DNA of 64,000 bases from positions 1,581,001-1,645,000 of the forward strand of contig NZ_CP094351.1 of the NCBI RefSeq assembly GCF_022807995.1. The letters run 5' to 3'. The DNA is from Pseudomonas orientalis (GTDB taxonomy: Bacteria > Pseudomonadota > Gammaproteobacteria > Pseudomonadales > Pseudomonadaceae). A program made the position numbers and the translations under genes. Each line of letters starts with the position of its first letter. The stretch's first letter is position 1. Below, piece by piece: positions 1 through 8,153 of the stretch. The notes under the pieces were generated by a model. That model was not told where the DNA came from, did not search any database, and was given only the letters and a program-made list of their open reading frames with translations.

Positions 1-387
1 GCTGACGCCTGCTACTTCCAGGCTGCGACGCCACACATCGCGCATTTTCTGTTCCACCACTTCGGAGCGGGCGTGAAAGATCTGCTCCATGACCAGGCCG
101 ATGGCCAGGTTGCTGCTGTAATTGGTGCCAAGGCGCGTGATGGCGGTGTGCAGGTCGGTGACTTCCTGAGTCGCTCTGAGCAACGGGCTGTTGACCACTT
201 TGATCAGGCGCGCCGACAGCGCCGTATCGCGACCGATCACCTTGCTCAAGTGGCTGATGCTGATCTCCGGGTCTTCGGCGGCCTGGCGAATCTTCAGGGC
301 CACCTCCGGTAATGTCGGCAGAACCAGGTCGTCGTTGTCGATGGCCTTCACCAAAGCCTGTTGGACTTTTTCCGCCAGCTCGTTCAT
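1..387 (-). CDS. HDOD domain protein (3' part outside window)
   Basis: The 129 visible residues start at the ATG complementary to 385-387 and run off the left edge, so the C-terminus is missing. The N-terminal text (MNELAEKVQQALVKA, then LPTLPEVALKIRQ and IGRDTALSARLIKVVNSP) is the typical opening of an HDOD domain, a metal-independent relative of HD phosphohydrolases found in bacterial signalling proteins. No catalytic HD pair is seen in the visible part, as expected for HDOD. It lies 21 bp downstream of ygfZ on the same strand and may be co-transcribed with it. The specific signalling role cannot be told from this fragment. Confidence 0.85.
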   Translation of the reverse strand, partial: MNELAEKVQQALVKAIDNDDLVLPTLPEVALKIRQAAEDPEISISHLSKVIGRDTALSARLIKVVNSPLLRATQEVTDLHTAITRLGTNYSSNLAIGLVMEQIFHARSEVVEQKMRDVWRRSLEVAGVS

Positions 388-424
388 TCATGCTCTCTAG
401 GGTGTTGCAAAAAAAGTGCGGCAA

Positions 425-1366
425 TCAACGCTGGATCTCGCGATCGCGATCCAGCGCGTAGGGCAGGTCAAGCAACTGCAGGCCCGGGCCTTCCAGGCTG
501 CCCAGGCGGATGTCGCCATTGTCGGCAGCTTCGGCTTGCAGCACGGCGAGAAGTTCAATTGACTGGCCAGCGTTTGCCGCGACCACCACTTCGCCGATCG
601 AACTGTTATGGCTGGGGGCAAACAGTAAGGTGCCTGGCTCGGGCAATTGGGCCGCAACCAGGCTCAGGCGGTACAGGCGGCGCTTGAGTTTGCCCAGGTA
701 CTGCATGCGCGCGACGATTTCCTGGCCGGTGTAACAGCCCTTCTTGAAGCTGACCCCGCCCACGGCTTGCAGGTTGAGCATCTGCGGGATGAACAGTTCG
801 CGGGTCTGCGGCATCACCTGGCCGATACCGGCGCGAATCTGGCCCAGCAGCCATTCGTTCAGCTCGGCTTGCGGCAGAATGGCCGCCAATTGGCTGAGCA
901 GGCTCTCGCTGTGTTCGGCGGGTGCCCAGAGTTCAGCGCGGCCCGGCGATACGCGGATGGCGATGAGTGCCTCGGTACGCACCACGCTGTCCGTCTCGAC
1001 CGATAAGGCCAAGCCAAGGGCGGATAAGGCCTGATCGGCGTTCGCCAGGCCGAAACGCACCCAGGCGGCGCTTTCATCGGTAAGTTTGGATTTGGAGAAC
1101 ACCGCGTATTTCTTCAGGTCCGCCAGCTGCGGCTCGAGCAGTTCGCTGGCCATCGCCAGGAGCACGCCGTCACCTTGTAACAGGATGCGAAAACTGGACT
1201 GCATCCGGCCTTTTTGCGTGCAGCGCGCGCCCAGGCTGGCCTGGGTGTCACTCAGGTAGTTGAGGTTGCAGGTCAGTTGACCCTGCAGGAACTTGGCAGC
1301 GTCAGCACCGCGGACGGCAAGAACGCCTTCGTGGGTCAGGGGACAGAAGAAAGCAGAGTCGGCCAT
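425..1366 (-). CDS. ygfZ: Folate-binding tRNA-modification factor YgfZ
   Basis: 313 residues, a normal length for the family. The signature KGCYTGQEIVAR occupies about residues 209-220, including the conserved Cys211. The fold is related to the T-protein (GcvT) aminomethyltransferases. YgfZ binds tetrahydrofolate and supports Fe-S enzymes, including the tRNA methylthiotransferase MiaB, in the cytoplasm. It is divergent from sdhE, an arrangement also seen in enterobacteria, where ygfZ and sdhE (ygfY)/ygfX are neighbours. The start chosen is the ATG giving MADSAFFCPL. Confidence 0.93.
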   Translation of the reverse strand: MADSAFFCPLTHEGVLAVRGADAAKFLQGQLTCNLNYLSDTQASLGARCTQKGRMQSSFRILLQGDGVLLAMASELLEPQLADLKKYAVFSKSKLTDESAAWVRFGLANADQALSALGLALSVETDSVVRTEALIAIRVSPGRAELWAPAEHSESLLSQLAAILPQAELNEWLLGQIRAGIGQVMPQTRELFIPQMLNLQAVGGVSFKKGCYTGQEIVARMQYLGKLKRRLYRLSLVAAQLPEPGTLLFAPSHNSSIGEVVVAANAGQSIELLAVLQAEAADNGDIRLGSLEGPGLQLLDLPYALDRDREIQR

Positions 1367-1508
1367 GGGTCATCGCAGGTCAAAAAGAGTCATGGGTGCA
1401 TCATAGAGGGGCGCCCGGCAAATGCATAGTTTCCATGGGGCGCGACCAAAGCCGACTGGTCCGGCGGCGTCGGGCCTGTATACTTGCACTCTATTTGAGG
1501 AGCGCTCC

Positions 1509-1763
1509 ATGGTCGAAGATGTAGAAATCAATCGCCTCTACTGGCACAGCCGTCGCGGCATGCTGGAATTGGATGTGTTGCTGGTGCCATTCACCAAAGA
1601 AGTCTACGCAACGCTCAACCAGGTAGACCGCGACCTTTACGTGCGACTGCTGGAATGCGAAGACCAGGACATGTTCGGCTGGTTCATGGAGCGCGCCGAA
1701 TCGCAAGACCCGGAGCTGCAGCGCATGGTTCGGATGATCCTGGATCGTGTCCAGCCCAAATAA
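1509..1763 (+). CDS. sdhE: Succinate dehydrogenase flavinylation factor SdhE
   Basis: An 84-residue protein starting at ATG 1509, with a GAGGAG-type ribosome site at about 1497-1502. The RGxxE motif needed for flavin transfer to SdhA/FrdA is seen as RGMLE at residues 16-20. Family members (also called YgfY or CptB) are small cytoplasmic helical proteins that help attach FAD covalently to succinate dehydrogenase. The frame stays open further upstream (to 1422), but the length, motif position and ribosome site favour 1509. The gene overlaps the next one by 17 bp. Confidence 0.93.
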   Translation: MVEDVEINRLYWHSRRGMLELDVLLVPFTKEVYATLNQVDRDLYVRLLECEDQDMFGWFMERAESQDPELQRMVRMILDRVQPK

Positions 1764-2193
1764 CCGTTTCGAGTGCCGCTGGCAGGCCTCACGGCTGTTG
1801 CTGGCGGCCTATCTGGCCGCCCAGCTGTTCGCGCTGGGTGCCTGCCTGATTGTCGACCTGCCTTTTGCATCCCTTGGCCTGCTGGTGTGCCTGGCCCATG
1901 CCGCGTGGGTGTTGCCGCGGCAGGTCCTGCTGACCCATCGTTCGTCGGTTCGTGGCTTGCGCCGCGATGACGATGGCTGGCAATTGTTCAGTGCCGAGCG
2001 TGGCTGGCACAGCGTACAGCTAAGGCCCGACAGCCTGGCGCTGCCGTTGGTCGTGGTGCTGCGCTACCGGGTGCAAGGTGAGCGCTGGGTGCGCTCCATT
2101 TGCGTGCCTCGCGACTCGCTGGTCGCCGATATGCACCGGCGCCTGCGCGTGCGCTTGAAGTTCAGTCGCCGTAGGTGGCTGGCACCAGGATAG
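1747..2193 (+). CDS. ygfX: YgfX-family inner-membrane protein (CptA-like)
   Basis: 148 residues from a GTG start lying inside the end of sdhE, so translational coupling is likely. Two hydrophobic stretches near residues 17-38 and 39-56 form a short hairpin in the membrane, followed by a soluble basic C-terminal part. This is the organisation of YgfX, the partner of SdhE, described in E. coli as the toxin CptA of the cptBA pair, although that toxin role is debated. Its last 32 bp overlap the 3' end of nadB on the other strand. Confidence 0.82.
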   Translation: MSSPNNRFECRWQASRLLLAAYLAAQLFALGACLIVDLPFASLGLLVCLAHAAWVLPRQVLLTHRSSVRGLRRDDDGWQLFSAERGWHSVQLRPDSLALPLVVVLRYRVQGERWVRSICVPRDSLVADMHRRLRVRLKFSRRRWLAPG

Positions 2194-3778
2194 TGTCACG
2201 GGCCTCGGGCAGCATCTGCGGGTAATCCAAGGTGTAATGCAGGCCCCGGCTTTCCTTGCGTTCCATGGCTGAGCGAATCATCAACTCGGCGACTTGAGCC
2301 AGGTTGCGCAATTCGATCAGGTCGCGACTGACTTTATAGTTGCTATAGAACTCGTCGATCTCATCCAGCAGCAAACGCACCCGGTGCTGTGCCCGTTGCA
2401 GGCGCTTGTTGGTGCGCACGATCCCCACGTAGTCCCACATGAAGCGCCGCAACTCGTCCCAGTTGTGCGCGATGATCACGTCTTCGTCCGAATCCGTCAC
2501 CTGGCTGGCGTCCCAACGGGGCAGGGCGGCCGGCACCGGGATGCGCGGCAGTTGTTCAAGGATGTCCGCCGCCGCTGAGCGCGCATACACAAAGCATTCG
2601 AGCAGCGAGTTGCTGGCCATGCGGTTGGCGCCGTGCAGGCCGGTGAAGCTGGTTTCGCCGATAGCGTACAGGCCGGGCACGTCGGTGCGGCCATGCTGGT
2701 CGACCATCACGCCGCCGCAGGTGTAATGCGCGGCAGGTACTACCGGAATCGGGCCCTTGGTGATGTCGATATTGAAGGTCAAGCAGCGTTCGTAGACGGT
2801 GGGGAAGTGCGCCTTGATGAAGGCTTCCGGTTTGTGGCTGATATCCAGATAGACGCAGTCGATACCCAGGCGCTTCATCTCGTGGTCAATGGCGCGGGCG
2901 ACGATGTCGCGCGGCGCCAGCTCGGCGCGTGGGTCGAACCGCTGCATGAAGCGTTCGCCGTTGGGCAGCTTCAAGTGCGCACCTTCGCCGCGCAAGGCTT
3001 CGGTGATCAGGAAACTCTTGGCCTGGGGGTGATACAGGCACGTGGGGTGGAACTGGTTGAATTCCAGGTTCGCTACCCGGCAGCCCGAGCGCCAGGCCAT
3101 GGCGATGCCGTCGCCACAGGCCCCGTCGGGGTTGCTGGTATAGAGGTAGACCTTGGCTGCGCCACCTGAGGCGAGGAGGGTGAAGCGTGCGCCGTAGGTG
3201 TCGACTTCGCCGCTGGCGCGGTTCAGCACGTACGCGCCGAGGCAGCGCTCGCCGGCAAGGCCCAGGCGTTTTTCGGTGATCAGGTCAACGGCTACGCGCT
3301 GTTCCAGCAATTCGATATTGGGACGCTGGCGAGCCTGGTCGAGCAGGGTCTTGAAGATGGCGGCACCGGTGGCATCGGCGGCGTGGATGATGCGACGGTG
3401 GCTGTGGCCGCCTTCACGGGTCAGATGGAACTCGAATCCGCCGTCGTCGTTGCCTGCATGCTCATCACGCGTGAAGGGCACCCCTTGGTCGATCAACCAC
3501 TGGATTGCCTCGCGACTATGCTCGACCGTGAAGCGCACTGCGTCCTCGTTGCACAGACCGCCCCCGGCGTTGAGGGTGTCTTCGACATGGGATTGGACGG
3601 TATCGGTGTCGTCCAGCACGGCTGCGACGCCGCCTTGGGCCCAGAATGTCGAGCCGTTGGCCAGGTCGCCTTTGCTCAGTACGGCAATGCGCAGGTGGCC
3701 GGGGAGGGTCAGCGCCAGGCTCAAGCCGGCGGCTCCGCTGCCGATCACCAGCACATCGTGTTGAAACTGTTGGCTCAT
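2162..3778 (-). CDS. nadB: L-aspartate oxidase
   Basis: 538 residues, the usual NadB length. A dinucleotide-binding motif ([15 protein letters not shown]) is at residues 9-24, and the family blocks [21 protein letters not shown] and [17 protein letters not shown] are present. NadB oxidises L-aspartate to iminoaspartate with FAD, the first step of de novo NAD synthesis in the cytoplasm; NadA is not in this window. It is divergent from algU, as in P. aeruginosa. The C-terminal coding end overlaps ygfX tail to tail. Confidence 0.97.
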   Translation of the reverse strand: MSQQFQHDVLVIGSGAAGLSLALTLPGHLRIAVLSKGDLANGSTFWAQGGVAAVLDDTDTVQSHVEDTLNAGGGLCNEDAVRFTVEHSREAIQWLIDQGVPFTRDEHAGNDDGGFEFHLTREGGHSHRRIIHAADATGAAIFKTLLDQARQRPNIELLEQRVAVDLITEKRLGLAGERCLGAYVLNRASGEVDTYGARFTLLASGGAAKVYLYTSNPDGACGDGIAMAWRSGCRVANLEFNQFHPTCLYHPQAKSFLITEALRGEGAHLKLPNGERFMQRFDPRAELAPRDIVARAIDHEMKRLGIDCVYLDISHKPEAFIKAHFPTVYERCLTFNIDITKGPIPVVPAAHYTCGGVMVDQHGRTDVPGLYAIGETSFTGLHGANRMASNSLLECFVYARSAAADILEQLPRIPVPAALPRWDASQVTDSDEDVIIAHNWDELRRFMWDYVGIVRTNKRLQRAQHRVRLLLDEIDEFYSNYKVSRDLIELRNLAQVAELMIRSAMERKESRGLHYTLDYPQMLPEARDTILVPATYGD

Positions 3779-3958
3779 TGAATGGATTCCGCAAAAAGCG
3801 ATCCGAAGAGGAGGCGCAAGCAGGACGCCTGGATCGGCGAATCAAAGGGGCACACGGGACACTAGTATATAGAGGGGTGGAGCGGCACAATAGCCAGGCA
3901 TTCGTGGCATTGTGAGATTACGGTGCACAGCTCCGGTTCACATCCAGTCAGCGAGCGG

Positions 3959-3986
3959 GAACTTTTTGCATAGGCCCCGACTCAAT
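3959..3986 (+). promoter_or_regulatory. Candidate distal AlgU-dependent promoter of algU
   Basis: GAACTT at 3959-3964 is followed after 17 bases by TCAAT at 3982-3986. The known AlgU/RpoE consensus is GAACTT-N16/17-TCtga, so the -35 is perfect and the -10 partial. Position about 250 bp upstream of the algU start resembles the distal autoregulated promoter of P. aeruginosa. It is a pattern match only. Confidence 0.45.
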
Positions 3987-4152
3987 AGCAGGTTGCCCGA
4001 AAGCTGGGAAAACGTTGAGTTTATTGGCCCGTCGGGAGCATTGGACGCGTCAGAAGACCGACGACAAGATTATTCGCGCAGCCGGTGTTGCCTGAGCTGC
4101 GTTTTTCGTGTGTGCCAAATCAGTGCGTGCCGGAAACTTGCTTGAAGGGGGA

Positions 4153-4179
4153 GAACTTTTGCGAAAAGCCCGAGTCTAT
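4153..4179 (+). promoter_or_regulatory. AlgU-dependent proximal promoter of algU
   Basis: GAACTT at 4153-4158, a 16-base spacer, then TCTAT at 4175-4179. This fits the AlgU (sigma-22) consensus closely and sits 60 bp upstream of the algU start codon. It supports positive autoregulation of the algU-muc operon, as established in P. aeruginosa. Confidence 0.72.
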
Positions 4180-4238
4180 GTTTACAAGCCTGATCGTTTA
4201 GTTATGCAAGCCTCCTCCAAGTACAACGAGGAGTGTTC

Positions 4239-4820
4239 ATGCTAACCCAGGAAGAGGATCAGCAGCTGGTCGAGCGCGTACAACGCGGCGACAAGCGCGC
4301 ATTTGATCTGCTGGTGCTGAAATATCAGCACAAAATTCTCGGGTTGATCGTGCGGTTTGTGCACGACACCCATGAAGCGCAGGACGTTGCACAGGAAGCC
4401 TTTATCAAGGCGTATCGTGCACTGGGCAATTTCCGCGGTGACAGTGCGTTTTATACGTGGCTGTACCGCATCGCCATTAACACGGCGAAGAACTATCTGG
4501 TGTCTCGCGGCCGCCGCCCACCAGACAGTGATGTCAGTTCAGAAGATGCTGAATTCTATGATGGTGATCACGGCCTCAAAGATCTCGAGTCGCCGGAGCG
4601 TGCCTTGCTGCGCGACGAGATCGAGGGAACCGTTCATCGAACGATTCAGCAACTGCCAGAAGATTTGCGTACGGCGTTAACTTTACGTGAATTCGATGGT
4701 CTGAGTTACGAAGACATTGCGAGCGTCATGCAATGTCCGGTGGGGACTGTAAGGTCACGGATTTTCCGGGCCCGGGAAGCCATCGACAAAGCCTTGCAAC
4801 CGTTGTTGCAGGAAAACTAA
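4239..4820 (+). CDS. algU: RNA polymerase ECF sigma factor AlgU (sigma-22)
   Basis: 193 residues from ATG 4239 (MLTQEEDQQLVERVQRGDKR), identical in layout to AlgU/RpoE. Region 2 (about residues 20-90: DTHEAQDVAQEAFIKAYRAL) and region 4 with its helix-turn-helix (about 130-185: GLSYEDIASVMQCPVGTVRSRIFRAREAI) are both present. AlgU directs envelope-stress and alginate genes and is held inactive by MucA. An in-frame GTG six bases upstream is less likely than ATG, which has AGGAG at 4229-4233. It is the first gene of algU-mucA-mucB-mucD. Confidence 0.97.
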   Translation: MLTQEEDQQLVERVQRGDKRAFDLLVLKYQHKILGLIVRFVHDTHEAQDVAQEAFIKAYRALGNFRGDSAFYTWLYRIAINTAKNYLVSRGRRPPDSDVSSEDAEFYDGDHGLKDLESPERALLRDEIEGTVHRTIQQLPEDLRTALTLREFDGLSYEDIASVMQCPVGTVRSRIFRAREAIDKALQPLLQEN

Positions 4821-4852
4821 AGACAGCGGCGACAGCCAAGAGAGGAACCGCC

Positions 4853-5440
4853 ATGAGTCGTGATGCCCTGCAGGAATCGCTGTCCGCAGTGATGGATAAC
4901 GAAGCGGATGAACTGGAACTTCGTCGAGTGCTCAATGCATTTGATGATGCCCAAACCCGTGATACCTGGTCTCGTTACCAAGTCGCTCGGGCGGTGATGC
5001 ACAAGGATCTTCTAATCCCTCGTCTGGATATTGCTGCGGCCGTTTCTGCCGCGCTGGCTGATGAAGCCGTTCCGGCAAAAGCTGCTCGTGGTCCATGGCG
5101 TAGCCTGGGCCGTCTGGCAGTCGCTGCTTCGGTGACCGTCGCCGTACTGGCCGGTGTTCGTCTGTACAACCAGGACGAAATCGCCGGTGCCGAACTGGCC
5201 CAGCAGACTCAGCAACCGGTCATGGCCGGTCCGCAAGTCAAAGGCCCGGCTGTACTGGCTGGCTACAAGGAAAGCTCTGACACCGCCGGCCCTATGGCTA
5301 ACGGTGTGCTTCAGGGGCAATCCGGCTGGCAGGATCAGCGTCTTCCAGGCTACCTGCGCCAACATGCGCAGGAAGCGGCTGGCAAGAATGCTGAAAGTGC
5401 CCTGCCATACGCTCGCGCAGCAAGCCTGGAAAACCGCTGA
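4853..5440 (+). CDS. mucA: Anti-sigma factor MucA
   Basis: 195 residues starting at ATG 4853 with AGAGGA upstream. The N-terminal cytoplasmic anti-sigma domain (about 1-80) carries the DALQESLSAVMDNEADELELRR text shared with RseA/MucA. One membrane segment lies at about 86-104 (RLAVAASVTVAVLAGVRLY) and the rest is periplasmic. MucA sequesters AlgU at the membrane and is destroyed by regulated proteolysis on envelope stress. The gene appears intact, so there is no sequence sign of a mucoid-type truncation. Confidence 0.96.
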   Translation: MSRDALQESLSAVMDNEADELELRRVLNAFDDAQTRDTWSRYQVARAVMHKDLLIPRLDIAAAVSAALADEAVPAKAARGPWRSLGRLAVAASVTVAVLAGVRLYNQDEIAGAELAQQTQQPVMAGPQVKGPAVLAGYKESSDTAGPMANGVLQGQSGWQDQRLPGYLRQHAQEAAGKNAESALPYARAASLENR

Positions 5441-5456
5441 ACCGTTAAGGAGCCCT

Positions 5457-6416
5457 ATGCGCGCCATACCGCTCCTTACACTTTTGCTCAGTAGTTGGTT
5501 TGCACTACCCGCCCATGCCGATGATGCCCAAGACTGGCTGACTCGACTTGGGCGTGCAGAGCAGCAGAAAAGCTTTCAAGGTACGTTCATCTATGAGCGT
5601 AATGGCAGTTTTTCTACCCATGACATCTGGCATCTCGTCCAGAACGGCCGGGTCCGGGAGCGGCTATTGCAGCTCGATGGTTCTGCCCAGGAAGTCGTGC
5701 GGGTAGACGGTCATGCCCAGTGCGTCAGCGGCACACTTGTAGCCGGTCTTGGCAATTCTCGTGACGGTTCGTCACGTTCGTTGAATCCGCAGAAACTCAA
5801 TCAATTCTATGAAATAGCTGTCATTGGCAAATCGCGGGTGGCCGGTCGTAATGCGGTTATCGTGTCGATCACGCCGCGTGACCATTATCGGTATGGGTTC
5901 GAGCTGCATCTGGATCGTGAAACTGCATTGCCCCTCAAGTCATTGTTGCTCAGTGAACAAGGGCAACTGCTGGAGCGCTTTCAGTTTGTGCGATTGAATA
6001 CGTCCACAGCGCCCACGGATCATGACTTGCAGCCCAGCGGGGAATGCACACCTGTTGCGATTGGCCGTACCCAGGCGGCGCAAGCGCCGGCCTCCAATGC
6101 GTGGCATCTGGATTGGCTGCCTCCGGGGTTTGAGCTGATTGGGAATACATCTCGCAAAGACCCTCAAACGAAGTCCATCATCGACAGCTTAATGTATGAC
6201 GATGGGCTTGCACGTTTTTCGGTGTTTCTCGAGTCCACCGACGGTGCGAGCGTGTCGCAGACGCGTACTCAGCTTGGGCCAACGGTTGCAGTGTCTCGCC
6301 ATCTGAATACGGTGGACGGCGAGGTAATGGTGACCGTTGTAGGAGAAATTCCGATCGGTACTGCCGAACGCATTGCATTGTCGGTTCGCGGTGAAAAGAC
6401 CGCAGTCAAACCCTGA
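5457..6416 (+). CDS. mucB: Periplasmic sigma-factor regulator MucB
   Basis: 319 residues from ATG 5457, with a signal peptide to about residue 21 (ALPAHA then DDAQDW). The body carries the RseB/MucB pattern, including LGRAEQQKSFQGTFIYER and HWLDWLPPGF-like text. MucB binds the periplasmic part of MucA and protects it from proteolysis, sensing mislocalised lipopolysaccharide in the P. aeruginosa model. AAGGAG lies just before the start and the gene follows mucA by 16 bp. Confidence 0.95.
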   Translation: MRAIPLLTLLLSSWFALPAHADDAQDWLTRLGRAEQQKSFQGTFIYERNGSFSTHDIWHLVQNGRVRERLLQLDGSAQEVVRVDGHAQCVSGTLVAGLGNSRDGSSRSLNPQKLNQFYEIAVIGKSRVAGRNAVIVSITPRDHYRYGFELHLDRETALPLKSLLLSEQGQLLERFQFVRLNTSTAPTDHDLQPSGECTPVAIGRTQAAQAPASNAWHLDWLPPGFELIGNTSRKDPQTKSIIDSLMYDDGLARFSVFLESTDGASVSQTRTQLGPTVAVSRHLNTVDGEVMVTVVGEIPIGTAERIALSVRGEKTAVKP

Positions 6417-6650
6417 GGTGTTAATCCAGTGTTCATCCTGATCTTTCACTCTGCGTCCCTGTCAGGGTGCCTGCCGAGAGCATGAAATGTCTGGATCAGC
6501 ATTTTCACTTGCAAAAAATCCTCATGTTTTTTATAGGTCAGGGCTTCTCGGCCCTGGCCTTGTTTGTTCGCGGTACAAAAAATGTCGGTCGCGGTTTTCG
6601 GCGTCTTTTGAACCCTGTCGCTCAACCCTGCTCGTCGTAACGGGAGCTGT

Positions 6651-8090
6651 ATGTCGATACCACGTTTGAAGTCTTACCTATCCATAGTCGCCACGCTGCT
6701 GGTGCTGGGTCAGGCCGTGCCCGCGCAAGCGGTCGAGCTGCCTGACTTCACCCAACTGGTAGAGCAGGCCTCGCCTGCGGTGGTGAACATCAGTACCACG
6801 CAGAAATTGCCGGATCGCAAAGTGTCGAACCAGCAGATGCCGGACCTGGAAGGCCTGCCGCCCATGCTGCGCGAGTTCTTCGAGCGTGGCATGCCGCAAC
6901 CTCGCGCCCCGCGCGGTGGTGGCGGTGGCCAGCGTGAAGCGCAGTCCCTGGGTTCGGGTTTTATCATTTCGCCTGACGGCTACATCCTGACCAACAACCA
7001 CGTGATCGCCGATGCCGACGAGATCCTCGTGCGCCTGGCCGATCGCAGTGAGTTGAAAGCCAAGCTGGTCGGCACCGATCCGCGTTCCGACGTGGCCTTG
7101 CTGAAAATCGAAGGCAAGGACTTGCCGGTGCTTAAACTGGGCAAATCCCAGGACCTGAAAGCGGGTCAGTGGGTGGTGGCGATCGGTTCGCCGTTCGGTT
7201 TTGACCACACCGTCACCCAAGGCATCGTCAGCGCTATTGGCCGTAGCCTGCCAAACGAAAACTATGTTCCGTTTATCCAGACCGACGTGCCGATCAACCC
7301 GGGTAACTCCGGTGGTCCGCTGTTCAATCTGGCGGGCGAAGTGGTAGGGATCAACTCGCAGATCTACACCCGTTCCGGTGGCTTTATGGGGGTGTCTTTC
7401 GCGATTCCGATCGATGTGGCCATGGATGTGTCCAATCAGTTGAAAGCCGGCGGCAAAGTGAGTCGCGGTTGGCTGGGCGTGGTGATCCAGGAAGTGAACA
7501 AGGACCTTGCAGAGTCGTTCGGTCTCGACAAGCCGGCGGGTGCGCTGGTCGCGCAGATCCAGGACGACGGCCCGGCAGCCAAGGGTGGCCTGCAGGTCGG
7601 TGACGTGATCCTGAGCATGAACGGCCAACCGATCATCATGTCGGCCGACTTGCCGCATCTGGTCGGTGCACTCAAGGCAGGCAGCAAAGCCAAGCTGGAA
7701 GTGATTCGCGATGGCAAGCGCCAGAATGTCGAACTCACCGTCGGCGCAATTCCGGAAGAGGGTGCAACCCTGGATGCCCTGGGTAACGCCAAGCCAGGTG
7801 CCGAGCGCAGCAGTAACCGCTTGGGTATTGCCGTGGTTGAGCTGACGCCAGAGCAGAAGAAGACCTTCGACCTCAAGAGCGGTGTCGTGATCAAGGAAGT
7901 CCAGGACGGCCCAGCCGCCTTGATCGGTCTACAGCCGGGCGATGTGATCACTCACCTGAACAACCAGGCGATCGATAACACCAAGGAATTTACCGATATC
8001 GCCAAGGCGTTGCCGAAGAATCGCTCGGTGTCGATGCGCGTGTTGCGTCAGGGGCGTGCCAGCTTCATCACCTTCAAGCTGGCCGAGTAA
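6651..8090 (+). CDS. mucD: Periplasmic serine endoprotease MucD (DegP/HtrA family)
   Basis: 479 residues with a signal peptide to about residue 27. The catalytic triad is visible as His117 (TNNHVIAD), Asp147 (SDVALLK) and Ser220 (PGNSGGPLF). Two PDZ domains follow, roughly 270-360 and 385-475. A glycine-rich loop (GGGGGQ) lies before the protease domain. MucD degrades misfolded periplasmic proteins and restrains AlgU activation. It is the last gene of the operon, and a strong terminator follows. The 234-bp gap before it is too short for mucC. Confidence 0.96.
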   Translation: MSIPRLKSYLSIVATLLVLGQAVPAQAVELPDFTQLVEQASPAVVNISTTQKLPDRKVSNQQMPDLEGLPPMLREFFERGMPQPRAPRGGGGGQREAQSLGSGFIISPDGYILTNNHVIADADEILVRLADRSELKAKLVGTDPRSDVALLKIEGKDLPVLKLGKSQDLKAGQWVVAIGSPFGFDHTVTQGIVSAIGRSLPNENYVPFIQTDVPINPGNSGGPLFNLAGEVVGINSQIYTRSGGFMGVSFAIPIDVAMDVSNQLKAGGKVSRGWLGVVIQEVNKDLAESFGLDKPAGALVAQIQDDGPAAKGGLQVGDVILSMNGQPIIMSADLPHLVGALKAGSKAKLEVIRDGKRQNVELTVGAIPEEGATLDALGNAKPGAERSSNRLGIAVVELTPEQKKTFDLKSGVVIKEVQDGPAALIGLQPGDVITHLNNQAIDNTKEFTDIAKALPKNRSVSMRVLRQGRASFITFKLAE

Positions 8091-8103
8091 CCTTCCAGCC
8101 AAT

Positions 8104-8140
8104 AAAAAGCCCCGCCATTGAATGATGGCGGGGCTTTTTT
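8104..8140. terminator. Bidirectional Rho-independent terminator, mucD/bepA
   Basis: A GC-rich perfect stem (AAAAAGCCCCGCCAT pairing with ATGGCGGGGCTTTTT around a short loop) with A and T tracts on the two sides, between the convergent ends of mucD and bepA. It can serve both strands. Confidence 0.9.
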
Positions 8141-8153
8141 GTGGGTGATGGGT

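Larger units (their letters stand above)
3779..4238. other. Long nadB-algU intergenic region with no gene
   Basis: 460 bp between divergent nadB and algU. No open frame with a ribosome site and family-like protein was found. It holds two matches to the AlgU-type promoter (annotated separately) and is the expected site of the multi-promoter control of algU known in P. aeruginosa. The nadB promoter must lie near the left end, but no clear -35/-10 pair can be picked by eye. Confidence 0.6.

Noticed and set aside
361..1077. Several long frames opposite and across ygfZ
   Set aside because: They are shadows of ygfZ, which has clear family motifs; none has a ribosome site or recognisable protein.
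3782..3865. 27-codon plus-strand frame just upstream of nadB
   Set aside because: No ribosome site and no conservation that can be judged; left as promoter region.
4853..5440. Mucoid-type truncation of mucA
   Set aside because: The frame is complete through the membrane segment to a normal C-terminus of 195 residues.
6678..7658. 326-codon minus-strand frame inside mucD
   Set aside because: It is antisense to mucD, His/Arg/Gln-rich and explained by the GC-rich codon pattern of a highly conserved gene.
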